Translations under genes and position numbers: made by a program
DNA from: Desulfonatronum thioautotrophicum
GTDB taxonomy: Bacteria > Desulfobacterota > Desulfovibrionia > Desulfovibrionales > Desulfonatronaceae
Direction: 5' to 3'
Length of the DNA: 64,000 nt
NCBI RefSeq assembly: GCF_000934745.1
Contig: NZ_KN882168.1
Location: 1-64,000 of the forward strand
The notes under the pieces: generated by a model
Seen by the model: only the letters and a program-made list of their open reading frames with translations
The model's database searches: none
Told to the model about the DNA's origin: nothing
Shown: positions 17,196-26,225 of the stretch, piece by piece
Layout of the letters: every line of letters begins with the position of its first letter
Position numbering within the stretch: the first letter of the stretch is position 1

Positions 17196-18263
17196 TTATG
17201 TTGAAGAAGTATCCTGAGAAACACCCTCAATCCCCAACCTTTCCTTCACATCCTCATATCCCGCATCCTGCGCATACACCTTCTCCAACTCCGTGCGCGA
17301 CCGCTTGTGCTGGTTCAAAGCCGCATAGACCAACGCCCGCTCATAGCGCAAGGCCAACAGCAAATCCCGGCTCCGGTCCTTGGTCCGGCGCAAAGCCGCC
17401 GTCAGCGTATCCCTGGCAGCGGTATGCAGGCCTTGGGCTCGTAGGGCCTTGGCCTTGTAGAGCATCAGCGCGGCATGAGCGGCTGATTCGTTGCTCACAT
17501 CACGGGCCATGCGCACGATTTCGTGGTAGGTCTGGGGATCATCAGGACGGGCGTCCAGGAGCAGTTCGGCCAGGGACGCCTTGACCACAACGTCGTCAGG
17601 CAGCATGTCCCGCAGTTCCATAAGCGTCTCGGCGGCCCGGAGATGTTCATCCATGGCCTGGTGGGCCTCGGCCATGCCCAAAAGCAAACCGCGCCGACGC
17701 GGGCCGATATGCGCTTCCAGTTCCCTGCTGATGGGCAAAGCCAGTTCGACATGCACCCCGTACTTGGCAAAAAGCTTACCCAGCGAGCCGTGACGCTGAT
17801 CGGCCAGTTGCAGGGCCACCAATGCTTCCTGGAAGCGCGACTTCTTCAAGGCCAGAAAACCGGCCATGAACGCGGAATCCGCCAGATCCAGGGAAGCCCG
17901 GAACTGTTCCAGGGCGCAGCTTTCGCGTCCCTGGACAAAGGCTTTCAACCCATCCACAAAAGCCCGCTCATCCTTGGGCGTGATCAAGCGCTTGAAAAAT
18001 CCCAGTGTCAGGCGGTCCTTAACAGTGGCATGCATTTGCCCACTTTGCGATGAAGACCTGCGCCGCCCTCCTGATGAGGACCAAGGCGAATGCTCGGTAT
18101 AGTAGAACCCGGTCCCCGGCAGGCCCAGGGTCCGACGCATTCCCTTGGAACCAAGCGTCATCTTCGCCCCACGGGGACCAAAGGACAGCGATGGGCCGGA
18201 CTTGCTCAGGTTCATCGTGATGCCGGGGGCGACCCGAAAGCGGCGGAAGAAGCGGAAGGCCAT
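17196..18263 (-). CDS. DUF4236 domain protein with TPR-like repeats
   Basis: 355 aa. The N-terminal ~60 residues match DUF4236: RFFRRFRVAPGITMNLSKSG, then SLSFGPRGAK and RTLGLPGTGFYYTE. The rest is alpha-helical with TPR-like pairs (FMAGFLALKKSRFQEALVAL; ALMLYKAKALRAQGLHTAAR; ALRYERALVYAALNQHKRSR). No membrane segment. DUF4236 has no known biochemical role. It lies 28 bp after ssb and 12 bp before mcrB on the same strand, so it is probably a scaffold or sensor subunit of this operon (inference). A broken partial copy lies at 12728-13078. Confidence 0.8.
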   Translation of the reverse strand: MAFRFFRRFRVAPGITMNLSKSGPSLSFGPRGAKMTLGSKGMRRTLGLPGTGFYYTEHSPWSSSGGRRRSSSQSGQMHATVKDRLTLGFFKRLITPKDERAFVDGLKAFVQGRESCALEQFRASLDLADSAFMAGFLALKKSRFQEALVALQLADQRHGSLGKLFAKYGVHVELALPISRELEAHIGPRRRGLLLGMAEAHQAMDEHLRAAETLMELRDMLPDDVVVKASLAELLLDARPDDPQTYHEIVRMARDVSNESAAHAALMLYKAKALRAQGLHTAARDTLTAALRRTKDRSRDLLLALRYERALVYAALNQHKRSRTELEKVYAQDAGYEDVKERLGIEGVSQDTSST

Positions 18264-18291
18264 GGAATGATGATGTCGTCAAAACATCTCT

Positions 18292-18735
18292 TTAAATAGG
18301 CAAATCATCATAGGGCGGAACCTCACTGCCCTGCTGCTTATCTCCGGGATACACCGGCTGCCCATCACCACCTTGTCCCTGGCGCAACCGCTCCGAATCC
18401 TGCTTGGAGTCCATGAACGTGACGTTCTGGGCTACAATCTCGGTGGTGTACCGGTCCTGTCCCTGCTGGTCCTGCCATTTCCTGGTTTGCAACTTGCCCT
18501 CGACCAGGGCCAGCGATCCCTTTTGCAGGAACTTGCAGACATTTTCGGCCTGGCGCTGCCAGACCACGATTCGGTGCCATTCCGTCTGCTCGACCTTGTT
18601 CCCGGATTTGTCCGTATAGGATTCGTCCGTGGCCATGTTGAAATTGGTCACCGGCGTTCCCTGGGCCGTATATTTCAACTCAGGCGTCGTGCCCAAGCGA
18701 CCAATGATTATTGCCTTGTTCAAACTGCCTGCCAT
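18292..18735 (-). CDS. ssb: Single-stranded DNA-binding protein
   Basis: 147 aa. The OB fold is clear: LNKAIIIGRLGTTPELKYTA, TEWHRIVVWQRQAENVCKFL, GSLALVEGKLQTRKWQDQQG. A flexible Gly/Gln-rich linker leads to the acidic tip YDDLPI, which differs slightly from the usual DDDIPF docking peptide. SSB binds unwound DNA and recruits repair and replication proteins. Its place inside a defence operon, rather than with uvrA or rpsF, suggests a dedicated copy that protects or marks single-stranded DNA. A fragment of its 5' end with upstream DNA is duplicated at about 45430-45480. Confidence 0.93.
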   Translation of the reverse strand: MAGSLNKAIIIGRLGTTPELKYTAQGTPVTNFNMATDESYTDKSGNKVEQTEWHRIVVWQRQAENVCKFLQKGSLALVEGKLQTRKWQDQQGQDRYTTEIVAQNVTFMDSKQDSERLRQGQGGDGQPVYPGDKQQGSEVPPYDDLPI

Positions 18736-18849
18736 GTTCCACCTCTCAGATACCGTAAATATCCGTGGGTAATAATTTTGAAAATCTTGCTACCTTCAAA
18801 GACGCTTGGAATCAAGAAACCATTGAAGACCTGCTGGGTACGAATTTGA

Positions 18850-19794
18850 TCAATGGGTGAGGACGCTGACCATCTGCTCCTTGAAGACGGTCTCTCCCCC
18901 GAACTCATAGACAAGCAGATCATCGACATCATCAACAATCTCACAAAACATCCTCAAAACCCAGACGATGTGGTCGGCAGTGAACGGGGCCGCATGAACG
19001 TCTGCAACCGCGATAATCCGGCCTTGGTCAAAAAAGAAATGCAGAAATCCACAACGCTTGTTCAGTTCGTTCAGGCGGGCAAGCAAACCCGGACTCGACT
19101 CAAGGCCGGATACCAGCGGCGAATGCATCTGGACCAGGGGAGGATCAGCCTGGTAGCGGATAAAGACGATGGCCGTGCCGACACGCAAGGCGATGTCTCT
19201 GTCCTGATCAAAGCCAAGATCGGGCAGCCCCATGCACTCCTGCACCGTGGACAAAAGGCGTTGGCGCATTTGATCGGGATCTTGGTCCGCAGGACGTACC
19301 CGTCGCTTGACACCCAGGGTGGGGAAGGCCAGGGAGTTCCGGTCCGAATCAAAGGCTTCGTACTCAAGCCATGCGGGGTGGGTTACCCGTAGGATTTGGT
19401 CAAAAGTCCTGACCACCAGGTCAGCGACGGACTTGTACGCAACGGGCAAGGGGTGATCGATGAAATAGTTCGAGGTGCCTTCCGGGTCATCCTCCGGCGC
19501 TGTCTCAGGGGGCCGCGTTGGAATCTTCCAGCCGTTTTCAAGGAGTAAGGCAATCTGGTGTTCGGTCAATTGCTCGGATTGTTCCAGGTAGTTATTGCTC
19601 GTGGTTTCCATCCGCAGCCCATGCAGGCCCTGTCCGGCGAACTGGATGTACCTGTTGGACTGCTTGGCGCAAATGATCAGGTACTGGTCCTCCTGCAATC
19701 CTTCGAGCACCTGAGCCAGGTTTTGTGCAAAAGCCGTCCATACGGACGGAACGCATGATGCTGAATCACGGTGTTTCTGAAGCTGCTTCTGCAT
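18850..19794 (-). CDS. TY-Chap (T3SS-chaperone/YbjN-like) domain protein
   Basis: 314 aa from the ATG at 19794, which has GGAGGGGAT just upstream. The N-terminal half has the TY-Chap_N look (YLIICAKQSNRYIQFAGQGL, then GLRMETTSNNYLE and a GW.(I/V)P turn). The C-terminal ~110 residues resemble the CesT/YbjN chaperone fold (LLARLNELNKRCGFLHFFFD; DVHAAPFTADHIVWVLRMFC). Such domains bind peptides and occur in predicted prokaryotic conflict systems. It starts 14 bp after the ARPP-1 stop, so the two are co-transcribed. Family call moderate: made from remembered motif pattern, not a search. Confidence 0.7.
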   Translation of the reverse strand: MQKQLQKHRDSASCVPSVWTAFAQNLAQVLEGLQEDQYLIICAKQSNRYIQFAGQGLHGLRMETTSNNYLEQSEQLTEHQIALLLENGWKIPTRPPETAPEDDPEGTSNYFIDHPLPVAYKSVADLVVRTFDQILRVTHPAWLEYEAFDSDRNSLAFPTLGVKRRVRPADQDPDQMRQRLLSTVQECMGLPDLGFDQDRDIALRVGTAIVFIRYQADPPLVQMHSPLVSGLESSPGLLARLNELNKRCGFLHFFFDQGRIIAVADVHAAPFTADHIVWVLRMFCEIVDDVDDLLVYEFGGETVFKEQMVSVLTH

Positions 19795-19808
19795 ATCCCC
19801 TCCTTCGC

Positions 19809-20789
19809 TCAATACCGTTGCCCCCTGCGGGAACTCCTGGCCAGCCTGGACGAAGAATTCTTGGTTTGCGCACCTTCGCTGACATGGAATGCGCAGAGGT
19901 GCACAACGCGCCCGTTCTCAACAAGCGCTCCGCCCCTGACTGAGGAGGCCATGATTCGCACATCCAGACCCAGCCCCAGAGCATCAAAGCTTTCCATCGA
20001 CGACGCGATCACTCTATTCAAAAACGCGGTCGCCTGCTCGCCCGTGAACACCTCTTCCTGACCTTTTCGTTCCATGGCATCAAGGGCGAAGCTGCGGACA
20101 ATCTTTTCGTGCATCCGGGAATAAGTCGTCGTGCTGTCAAAATATTCCAGCCCCATGGCTTGGCCGTGAATCCCAAAAATTGCGCCGACCTGGTTCTCGA
20201 CGAAGCGTAACGCCTGGACATACGTTTCCAGGCGATCCTCAGATTGATCATAGGCATCGGCCATTGCCGCAGAAGGCGAATGCAATTCCATCCGCTCCAT
20301 CTTTTGAGAAATGTTGTTCCAGACCTCGCCCTGATCCGCCTGTCTGGATTGGCTAATTCTGATGTTGTCGGAAACCTGGGACATCCTGGCCGATCGGCCT
20401 TGGGCATAGTGCATCTGTTTGCTGGGAGCAAACTCCATCCCGTCATGTCGCCATCTGCCAGCTTCCACGCAGGATACGGGAATGCGCAGTTCGCTCTTGG
20501 CCGCTACAAGAATGGTCAGGTTCATCACGCGGTTTTGCTTGGCCCCACGGATTTCCTCACCATCCAGAAGCAGCACAGGTCGCTCGCAATGGTTGACAAA
20601 CAACAACTGGTTGACGTTGCCCGACTCGGAAACCTCATCAACATGGGCGCAACCGGATCTGAGAGCCTCTTCCAGCAGCAGATAATCAGGGTCTGCTGAT
20701 TCACCGAAAAGCGGGACCATGGCCAACCCTTGAAATGCAACAACATCTCCAAGCGTAAACGACGACAAACTCTTTGTGACCGTTTCCAT
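19809..20789 (-). CDS. ARPP-1 family domain protein (DUF6569)
   Basis: 326 aa from the ATG at 20789 with GGAGGGTGGAG before it. It matches the ARPP-1 pattern: a short N-terminal strand, LLLEEALRSGCAHVDEVSES, VNQLLFVNHCERPVLLLDGE, EIRGAKQNR, ILVAAKSELRIPVSCVEAGR. The rest is GIHGQAMGLEYFDS and a C-terminal VRIMASSVRGGALV strand set. ARPP-1 is known mainly from genomic association with conflict genes; no reaction is established. It is the first gene of a minus-strand operon (ARPP-1, TY-Chap, ssb, DUF4236-TPR, mcrB, mcrC), divergent from a WYL regulator. Confidence 0.72.
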   Translation of the reverse strand: METVTKSLSSFTLGDVVAFQGLAMVPLFGESADPDYLLLEEALRSGCAHVDEVSESGNVNQLLFVNHCERPVLLLDGEEIRGAKQNRVMNLTILVAAKSELRIPVSCVEAGRWRHDGMEFAPSKQMHYAQGRSARMSQVSDNIRISQSRQADQGEVWNNISQKMERMELHSPSAAMADAYDQSEDRLETYVQALRFVENQVGAIFGIHGQAMGLEYFDSTTTYSRMHEKIVRSFALDAMERKGQEEVFTGEQATAFLNRVIASSMESFDALGLGLDVRIMASSVRGGALVENGRVVHLCAFHVSEGAQTKNSSSRLARSSRRGQRY

Positions 20790-21006
20790 CTCCACCCTCC
20801 ATTTTGCTTTGTTCATCTTCATTTCTTCAGGAAGCGTGAATCCTACAATCCCCCCATTCCATAATCAGGAACAGAACGAAATATTTTTTATTACAAAATA
20901 ACAGCATGTTACATGATAGTGAAAAAAGGTGTTTTGGACCCTCAAAAAAATGCTTGCCGTCGAGGCTGGTTAGCGGCCATGTTTACACCACAACAAAGGG
21001 GGGATC
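20790..21006. promoter_or_regulatory. Divergent promoter region between ARPP-1 operon and WYL regulator
   Basis: 217 bp, locally AT-rich (20870-20940), separating the two divergent start codons. A CATGTTACATG element at about 20907-20917 (two CATG words around TTA) is the only symmetric candidate I see for regulator binding. I could not assign convincing -35/-10 pairs by eye. Confidence 0.3.
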
Positions 21007-22014
21007 ATGCCGCCGAAACACGATCAGTTTGCAAGTCCGGCCCAGAAACTGCTTGGGCTTTTCGGGGCCTTGCTGTTCACGGGAAGAGAATATTCCCTGA
21101 CTGGGCTGGCCGGGATGCTGCACTGCTCGAAGCAAACCGTCCTGCGGATGATGGAGGACATTGAGCGCAGCCGGGAAGTGAAGATCGATACTAGGCTCTC
21201 TGACGACGGACAGCGCTGGTACAAGGTCAAGACTCCCAGAAACAGGCCCAACGTGTCCCTGACCCCGGAACGAATCCAGCACCTGGTGTTGTGCCGGGAC
21301 ATGGTCATGCACCTGTTGCCCAAAGGGCTACGCGACGAGATCGAGAACACCATTGCCCGGTCAACGGCGTTTCTGCCAAACCTGTGTGACCGAGGTGAAG
21401 CGCTGGTTTCCATCTCCAAGTCCATGGTCAAGGGGGCCATCGACTACACCCCGCACCAGGAGACCATTGAACGCCTGTTCCAGTGCATCCGGAACAAGAC
21501 GGTTTGCGACCTGACCTACCAATCGTCCACCGCCAGCCAGCCCAAGACCTACAGCTATGCTCCGCTACGGATGGTTTCCTACCGCGAGGCCTTGTACGTC
21601 AGTGGAGCCAGGGTTGCCGAGGAAGGTTCGCCGGAGATCGTGATGCGCACGATCCTTTGCGTTCACCGAATCAAGGAGGTGGTCCCAACCATCCGTGTGC
21701 ATGATTTGAAAGAACAAGAGAAAGGAGATGGTCACTTCGGGTTCATGAGCCAGGAGCCTTTCCGGGTGCAGGTCAAGTTCGCGCAGGAAGTGGCAGCCTA
21801 TGTCTCGGAACGGACCTGGAGCGAGGACCAGGTCATCAGACAACTCAAGAACGGCAAGATCATCCTGGAATTCACGGCCCGCAGCCGTCCGGAAGTTGTT
21901 TCATGGGTCCTGAGCTTTGGTCGTCATGCGCTGTTGCTCAAACCCAAGGATTTGCGCGAAGATTTGATCATCGTGATCGAGGCGATGCAGGGCCAGTACC
22001 AGGGCCGGAAATAG
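21007..22014 (+). CDS. WYL-domain transcriptional regulator (second, unrelated to the first)
   Basis: 335 aa. The N-terminal HTH is LTGLAGMLHCSKQTVLRMME, then a wing (KIDTRLSDDGQRWYKVKTPR). The WYL part has YSYAPLRMVSYREALYVSGA, and a WCX-like C-terminus has SFGRHALLLKPKDLREDLI. It is distinct from the 7840-8808 regulator. ATG with aaaggggggatc upstream. It faces away from the ARPP-1/McrBC operon across 217 bp, a layout typical for a local repressor or switch. The gene after it (22033) follows by 18 bp, probably the same transcript. Confidence 0.88.
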   Translation: MPPKHDQFASPAQKLLGLFGALLFTGREYSLTGLAGMLHCSKQTVLRMMEDIERSREVKIDTRLSDDGQRWYKVKTPRNRPNVSLTPERIQHLVLCRDMVMHLLPKGLRDEIENTIARSTAFLPNLCDRGEALVSISKSMVKGAIDYTPHQETIERLFQCIRNKTVCDLTYQSSTASQPKTYSYAPLRMVSYREALYVSGARVAEEGSPEIVMRTILCVHRIKEVVPTIRVHDLKEQEKGDGHFGFMSQEPFRVQVKFAQEVAAYVSERTWSEDQVIRQLKNGKIILEFTARSRPEVVSWVLSFGRHALLLKPKDLREDLIIVIEAMQGQYQGRK

Positions 22015-22032
22015 CAGAGGAGGAAGGAATCA

Positions 22033-22563
22033 ATGGGCACAATGACTGCACAGATGCTGATCGGCGCGGGGCATCCCAACCACGACGGGATTGACCCCAA
22101 GCGCTATCTGTTTCTATCGGAAAACAGCAGACCGGCCTGGCTGCTGGTGGAAGAGAACATCTTTCAGACAACCAACCGGGAAAAGCGGGTGGTCTGGATA
22201 CCAACGGTGAAGGACATGCTGGAAGACGCCTTCCTGATGATTGGGCTACATGTGGTCAAGGACCTGGAACTGGTTCAACTGGCCCGGTCTTTCTCCAAAG
22301 TGGCCACCTCCCACCGCCTGGAACTCTACGACAGCTTCGAGGAAGCCCAGCGCCGGGAATTGTATGAGAAGTGCCGAGGGCTGACCACGTTTCCCAAGAT
22401 CATCCTGTCAGTTTTCAGTGGTTCATCCATCATCAGACAGCTTGGGGTGATCGAGAAATACGAAATGGATATCGAGGTCTGTTCCCCGGCCTATGTCCGG
22501 CTTTCTTCTCCATGGTCAACGGAAAGAACCATCAAAGGAAGTTTGACAAGGACTGTTGAATAG
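22033..22563 (+). CDS. Unknown 176-aa protein co-transcribed with the WYL regulator
   Basis: I do not recognise a family. A strong ribosome site (gaggaggaagg) precedes the ATG. It is alpha/beta-like: RYLFLSENSRPAWLLVEENI, VVWIPTVKDMLEDAFLMIGL, FPKIILSVFSGSSIIRQLGV and EKYEMDIEVCSPAYVRLSS. The RLELYDSFEEAQRRELYEKC segment is helical. No membrane segments. A frameshifted partial copy lies at 35130-35385, so the protein is part of a mobile or repeatedly copied locus. Position next to a WYL switch and opposite McrBC suggests a sensor or regulator partner (inference). Confidence 0.65.
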   Translation: MGTMTAQMLIGAGHPNHDGIDPKRYLFLSENSRPAWLLVEENIFQTTNREKRVVWIPTVKDMLEDAFLMIGLHVVKDLELVQLARSFSKVATSHRLELYDSFEEAQRRELYEKCRGLTTFPKIILSVFSGSSIIRQLGVIEKYEMDIEVCSPAYVRLSSPWSTERTIKGSLTRTVE

Positions 22564-22585
22564 CAACAAGCAAGGAGGCAAGACC

Positions 22586-23061
22586 ATGGCGAAAACCATT
22601 CCCAAGTTCCTTTCGGTTCAGCAGGCGTTTTCCGTGACTCGGGTCTCGGCGGCGAAGGGGTGCTCAGAACCTATGGCGCGAACAAGAAGCCCGGACGGCC
22701 ATCGAAAGAGCCCTGGCGCTTGGGATCGGATATTAAGACACCGCACCAGCATATTCCGGAAGTAAAGACTATCTGGGATCTGTCTGGAAAAGCGGGAAGT
22801 ATGATAGAAACGCCATCTTCCAAACTTTCAAGTCGGCTAGCCGCAATTATGCCACAGCCATGCGGGATTTACACAAGATACTGGCCAAGCTGGGCACGGA
22901 CTATCTGGATTTATGGCAGGTTCATTATGTCCGGACCATGAGGGAGCTCGCGGAGACCGGCAGTGATGGCGAAGCATTGTAGGCATTTATCGAAACCAGG
23001 GAATCAGGGTTGGTGAGCTATATAACGGGGCCGGTGCGGGTAGTACTGCTCAGAAGGTTAT
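22586..23061 (+). pseudogene. Aldo/keto reductase pseudogene
   Basis: Reading across frames gives GLGGEGVLRTYG, RTAIERALALGIGY, a stop, DTAPAYSGSKDYLGSVWKSG and LAKLGTDYLDLWQVHYVRTM. This is the aldo/keto reductase barrel with its catalytic Asp-Tyr region. At least two frameshifts and two in-frame stops kill it, and the C-terminal half is missing. A second decayed copy with the same neighbour lies at 45690-45961. Confidence 0.85.
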
Positions 23062-23397
23062 GATTTCAAAACCCTGGTCGCGATAACTGGCCATGCTGGG
23101 ATGGCCGGACATGTCATCCAAAAGGGTCAAGCCCTGTTCTTTGGCGGCCTCCAGAGTTCCCAGCTTGGTGGAGCAGGCTTTGCAAACCCCTTCAGTAAGA
23201 CCGGCATCAAGATTCTTTTGCCATAATCCGTTCAAGGGATTGTCAGGTTTGACCAGTTCCGGAATCAGTTTCACCGCCGCCCCCTCGATGATCACTTTCG
23301 GTTCATATCCCTTGGCCTGCATATCCAGGGCATTCAACAGGACATGGATGAAACACATCGGATCTCCGTTGAAGACGAACAAGGCAATTTTCTTCAT
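23050..23397 (-). CDS. DsrE family protein
   Basis: 115 aa. KKIALFVFNGDPMCFIHVLL opens the DsrE/DsrF-like fold, followed by PKVIIEGAAVKLIPEL and two cysteines in EGVCKACSTKLG. DsrE-like proteins carry or transfer sulfur or serve as small regulators. This cytoplasmic single-domain form is common in sulfate reducers. The ATG has gtaggagaaaaac upstream. It converges on the aldo/keto reductase remnant. A 5'-truncated near-identical copy lies at 45950-46252. Confidence 0.82.
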   Translation of the reverse strand: MKKIALFVFNGDPMCFIHVLLNALDMQAKGYEPKVIIEGAAVKLIPELVKPDNPLNGLWQKNLDAGLTEGVCKACSTKLGTLEAAKEQGLTLLDDMSGHPSMASYRDQGFEIITF

Positions 23398-23439
23398 GTT
23401 TTTCTCCTACCTGGTTAAAGGCACGAGCACAGAGGAGCC

Positions 23440-24168
23440 ATGACCACAGCCAAGATCAGATTTCACGGCGCTCTCCAGGAGTTCCTGTCAGCTTCCAATC
23501 TCTTGTTCAATCCTGACCGCAATGCCTCGGTCAAAGACATCATAGAGGCCCATGGTCCTCCACATACCGAAATCGGTAAAATACATCTGGATGGAGTTCC
23601 TGTCGATTTTCATGCCCGCCTCAAACCTGCCCAAACCATGGATGTGTTTCCCGTTGAAATCCCATGGGATGTTCGTCAGCCAACACTACTACGACCAAGG
23701 CCTCTCTCCCAGGTGATTTTCCTGGTTGATGAAAACGTCCACCGATTGGCCAAGCTTTTGCGTGTCGTCGGTCTGGATGCCGCGGACTGCAAGGGGATGG
23801 GGGATAGTGAGATCGCGGCTGAGGCTGAGAGATCAAGCCGTATCCTGCTCAGTCGGGACCATCACCTGTTGAAGCGGAGCCGGGTCACATGGGGACGTCT
23901 GGTCCGATCCCAACAACCGTGGGAGCAACTCTCGGAAATCCTTAATCTCTTTGGTCTCAAAGCCTGTCTACGCCCGTTCACCCGTTGCGTATATTGCAAC
24001 TGTGGACTCCAGGCCCGATCCAAAGAGGAAGTCTTGGACCGCCTTGAGCCTTTGACCAAGCGTTACTACGATACCTTTTTTGAATGTTCCGAGTGTAATC
24101 GGATCTTCTGGCCGGGTTCGCACCATGAACGCTTGATGGACCGACTCCAGTCCTTGGGGATCAAGTGA
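23440..24168 (+). CDS. Mut7-C RNase domain protein with N-terminal ubiquitin-like (Mut7-C ubiquitin) domain
   Basis: 242 aa. Residues 1-80 are a ThiS/MoaD-like fold (KIRFHGALQEFLSASNLLFN ... GVPVDFHARLKPAQTMDVFP). Residues ~90-240 are the Mut7-C PIN-like RNase: VIFLVDENVHRLAKLLRVVG, DCKGMGDSEI, SSRILLSRDHHLLKRS. A zinc ribbon follows (CVYCN...C and FFECSECNRIFWPGSH). Predicted to be an RNA-processing nuclease; the substrate is unknown. It diverges from dsrE with 42 bp between starts. Looks intact. Confidence 0.9.
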   Translation: MTTAKIRFHGALQEFLSASNLLFNPDRNASVKDIIEAHGPPHTEIGKIHLDGVPVDFHARLKPAQTMDVFPVEIPWDVRQPTLLRPRPLSQVIFLVDENVHRLAKLLRVVGLDAADCKGMGDSEIAAEAERSSRILLSRDHHLLKRSRVTWGRLVRSQQPWEQLSEILNLFGLKACLRPFTRCVYCNCGLQARSKEEVLDRLEPLTKRYYDTFFECSECNRIFWPGSHHERLMDRLQSLGIK

Positions 24169-24199
24169 GACTTTATTTCTTATAATGTCCTACCTGGCT

Positions 24200-24390
24200 C
24201 TAATAATTCTGCTTCTGCTCGAGGATTTCCGGTGCTGGTTTACTGACGTCCGCAATGATTGCCATGACACCCACAGCGTGGTGTTTGGTTACAGGGTAGG
24301 CTAAATATTGACGACCCAGATTGAAGTCGGCGATATGTCCGTGGACGGGGTGTTCCTGGTGAATATGGCTGGCCCATTCACGGAAGATTC
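24200..24390 (-). pseudogene. C-terminal remnant of an unidentified gene
   Basis: A frame of about 62 residues, open from 24390 to a stop at 24200, reads REWASHIHQEHPVHGHIADF and then LAYPVTKHHAVGVMAIIADV. It is bounded upstream by an in-frame stop and has no start codon or ribosome site. The protein-like composition suggests a decayed 3' end, but I cannot name the family. The rest of 24169-24463 shows nothing further. Confidence 0.35.
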
Positions 24391-24463
24391 AGAAAAATGG
24401 TATCCTCCAAAATCATCAGCCTGATCGCGCGAATCCCCCACCCCAAAATAATGGAGGTAAACG

Positions 24464-25453
24464 ATGAAAGTCGCCATATTCAGCACTAAGAAGTATGACC
24501 AGGAATCCCTGGACGCGGCAAACAAAGAGGCAGGCCATGAACTCCACTATTTTGAAACGCGATTAACATCGGAAACCTGCTCCCTGGTCAAGGGGTTCGA
24601 TGCTGTCTGCGTCTTTGTGAATGACTCCGTGGACAGAACAGTTATTCAGGCTATGGCAGAAGGTGGGGTCAGGCTCTTGGCGCTCCGATCCGCCGGCTTC
24701 AACCATGTGGACCTAAAAGCAGCAAAGGAATTCAACATCACGGTTGCCAGAGTGCCTGCCTATTCTCCCTACGCAGTTGCTGAACATACCCTGGCACTGA
24801 TCCTGGCTCTAAACCGGCATATCCATAGGGCATACAACCGTGTCCGCGAACGCAATTTTGCCCTGGATGGACTTTTAGGGTTTGATATTTATGGAAAAAC
24901 AATTGGAGTCATCGGGACTGGACAGATTGGCACGGTCTTTACCAAACTGATGTCCGGTTTTGGTTGTGAACTGCTGGGTTGCGATCCAAACCCCAGTAAA
25001 GATTGCAAAGAATTGGGCATGAAGTATGTCCAACTTGAAGAGATGTTCGAACGTTCCGATATCATCAGTCTGCACTGCCCGTTGACTCCTGAGACGCACC
25101 ATCTGATCAATGGCCCGGCTGTCTCAAAAATGAAGGACGGTGTAATGCTGATCAATACCAGCAGAGGGGCCATCGTGGATACCCGGGCGCTCATTGATGG
25201 TCTGAAAAGCGAGAAAATCGGCAGCGTGGGTCTGGATGTTTACGAAGAGGAAGCGGATTTGTTTTTCGAGGATCTTTCCGATGAGGTCATTCAAGATGAT
25301 GTCTTTGCTCGATTACTGACTTTTCCCAATGTGTTGATCACTGGACACCAAGGTTTCTTCACGGAAGAGGCCTTGAAAAGTATTGCCGAAACAACACTTG
25401 AGAACATCACCGCCTTTGAGACGGGTCAAGGGCATATCCATAAGGTTGGATAA
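24464..25453 (+). CDS. ldhA: D-lactate dehydrogenase (D-2-hydroxyacid dehydrogenase family)
   Basis: 329 aa, normal length. Rossmann motif [17 protein letters not shown]; catalytic Arg in [14 protein letters not shown], Glu in [11 protein letters not shown], His in [13 protein letters not shown]. The N-terminus ([20 protein letters not shown]) is that of the fermentative LdhA group, which reduces pyruvate to D-lactate with NADH. An excellent ribosome site (aatggaggtaaacg) precedes the ATG. A housekeeping-type GC-rich gene. The downstream gene overlaps its stop region, but the real start there is probably 39 bp later. Confidence 0.9.
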   Translation: MKVAIFSTKKYDQESLDAANKEAGHELHYFETRLTSETCSLVKGFDAVCVFVNDSVDRTVIQAMAEGGVRLLALRSAGFNHVDLKAAKEFNITVARVPAYSPYAVAEHTLALILALNRHIHRAYNRVRERNFALDGLLGFDIYGKTIGVIGTGQIGTVFTKLMSGFGCELLGCDPNPSKDCKELGMKYVQLEEMFERSDIISLHCPLTPETHHLINGPAVSKMKDGVMLINTSRGAIVDTRALIDGLKSEKIGSVGLDVYEEEADLFFEDLSDEVIQDDVFARLLTFPNVLITGHQGFFTEEALKSIAETTLENITAFETGQGHIHKVG

Positions 25454-25491
25454 TGGCCCGCTCCGGGTTCGCGAGAGATTCAGGAAGTGAG

Positions 25492-26055
25492 ATGGAATCA
25501 CATCATATTGAGGCAATAGCCACTACGGTTGCTGTGGGGAAACCAGCTCCATTTAAGGTCCCAGACCAAGAAGGGTGCATGTTGGAAATTGGGTATCCGA
25601 CATCTGGCATGAATGTAATGGTCCAGTACCCAAATCTGAACAAGACTGAGCTGAAGTCTCTCCAATCGCCACTTTTCGGATATTCGTATTATGAAAGTGA
25701 AACCATAATACCTATCGCGTATTGGATATTCAAGTTTCCAAATGGCATGCTCGTGGAAACGAACTTCAATGCTTGTCTTGCCTTGGATAACAAACCCTAC
25801 ATGGAAAACATCGAGCATTTTCTAAGCGACATTCACAATGGCATCAGCTTCTTTTTCCTTGATCGACAAATAGTGAAAGGAATCAGATTTATTGGATTGC
25901 ACCCAGAAGCAATTCAGCTATTCCAAAAAACACTGCATAAGCAGTTGGCTAAAAAGTTCACGAAAGAAGATTTTATCATTACTATCAAGCAGATGGAAAA
26001 TGTATTAAGTTCTGATGATTTGTACACAATGGGTAAGGAATTCAAATTTCAGTGA
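25492..26055 (+). CDS. Unknown 187-aa protein
   Basis: Not recognised. The ATG at 25492 has caggaagtgag upstream; the open frame extends to 25453, where it would touch the ldhA stop. The N-terminus is a beta-rich region with CMLEIGYPTSGMNVMVQYPN. The middle has PNGMLVETNFNACLALDNKP, and the C-terminus is helical and charged. No signal peptide or membrane span. Composition shifts towards AT at the 3' end, as the island edge begins. A 170-bp non-coding stretch follows. Confidence 0.5.
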   Translation: MESHHIEAIATTVAVGKPAPFKVPDQEGCMLEIGYPTSGMNVMVQYPNLNKTELKSLQSPLFGYSYYESETIIPIAYWIFKFPNGMLVETNFNACLALDNKPYMENIEHFLSDIHNGISFFFLDRQIVKGIRFIGLHPEAIQLFQKTLHKQLAKKFTKEDFIITIKQMENVLSSDDLYTMGKEFKFQ

Positions 26056-26225
26056 TTTATGCTCTTCCGCAAATCCAATATTACTATGCACTAGCCTTTG
26101 AGCATTACCCTCTTAGAAAAGGTCAAAAAAACGATACCCCCTCCCTCCTGTATAAATCCCATCATTTTGTACTGAAATTCGCGCGCGATATGTCGATAAA
26201 TTAAATTGTTCATTTCACCTGATAC

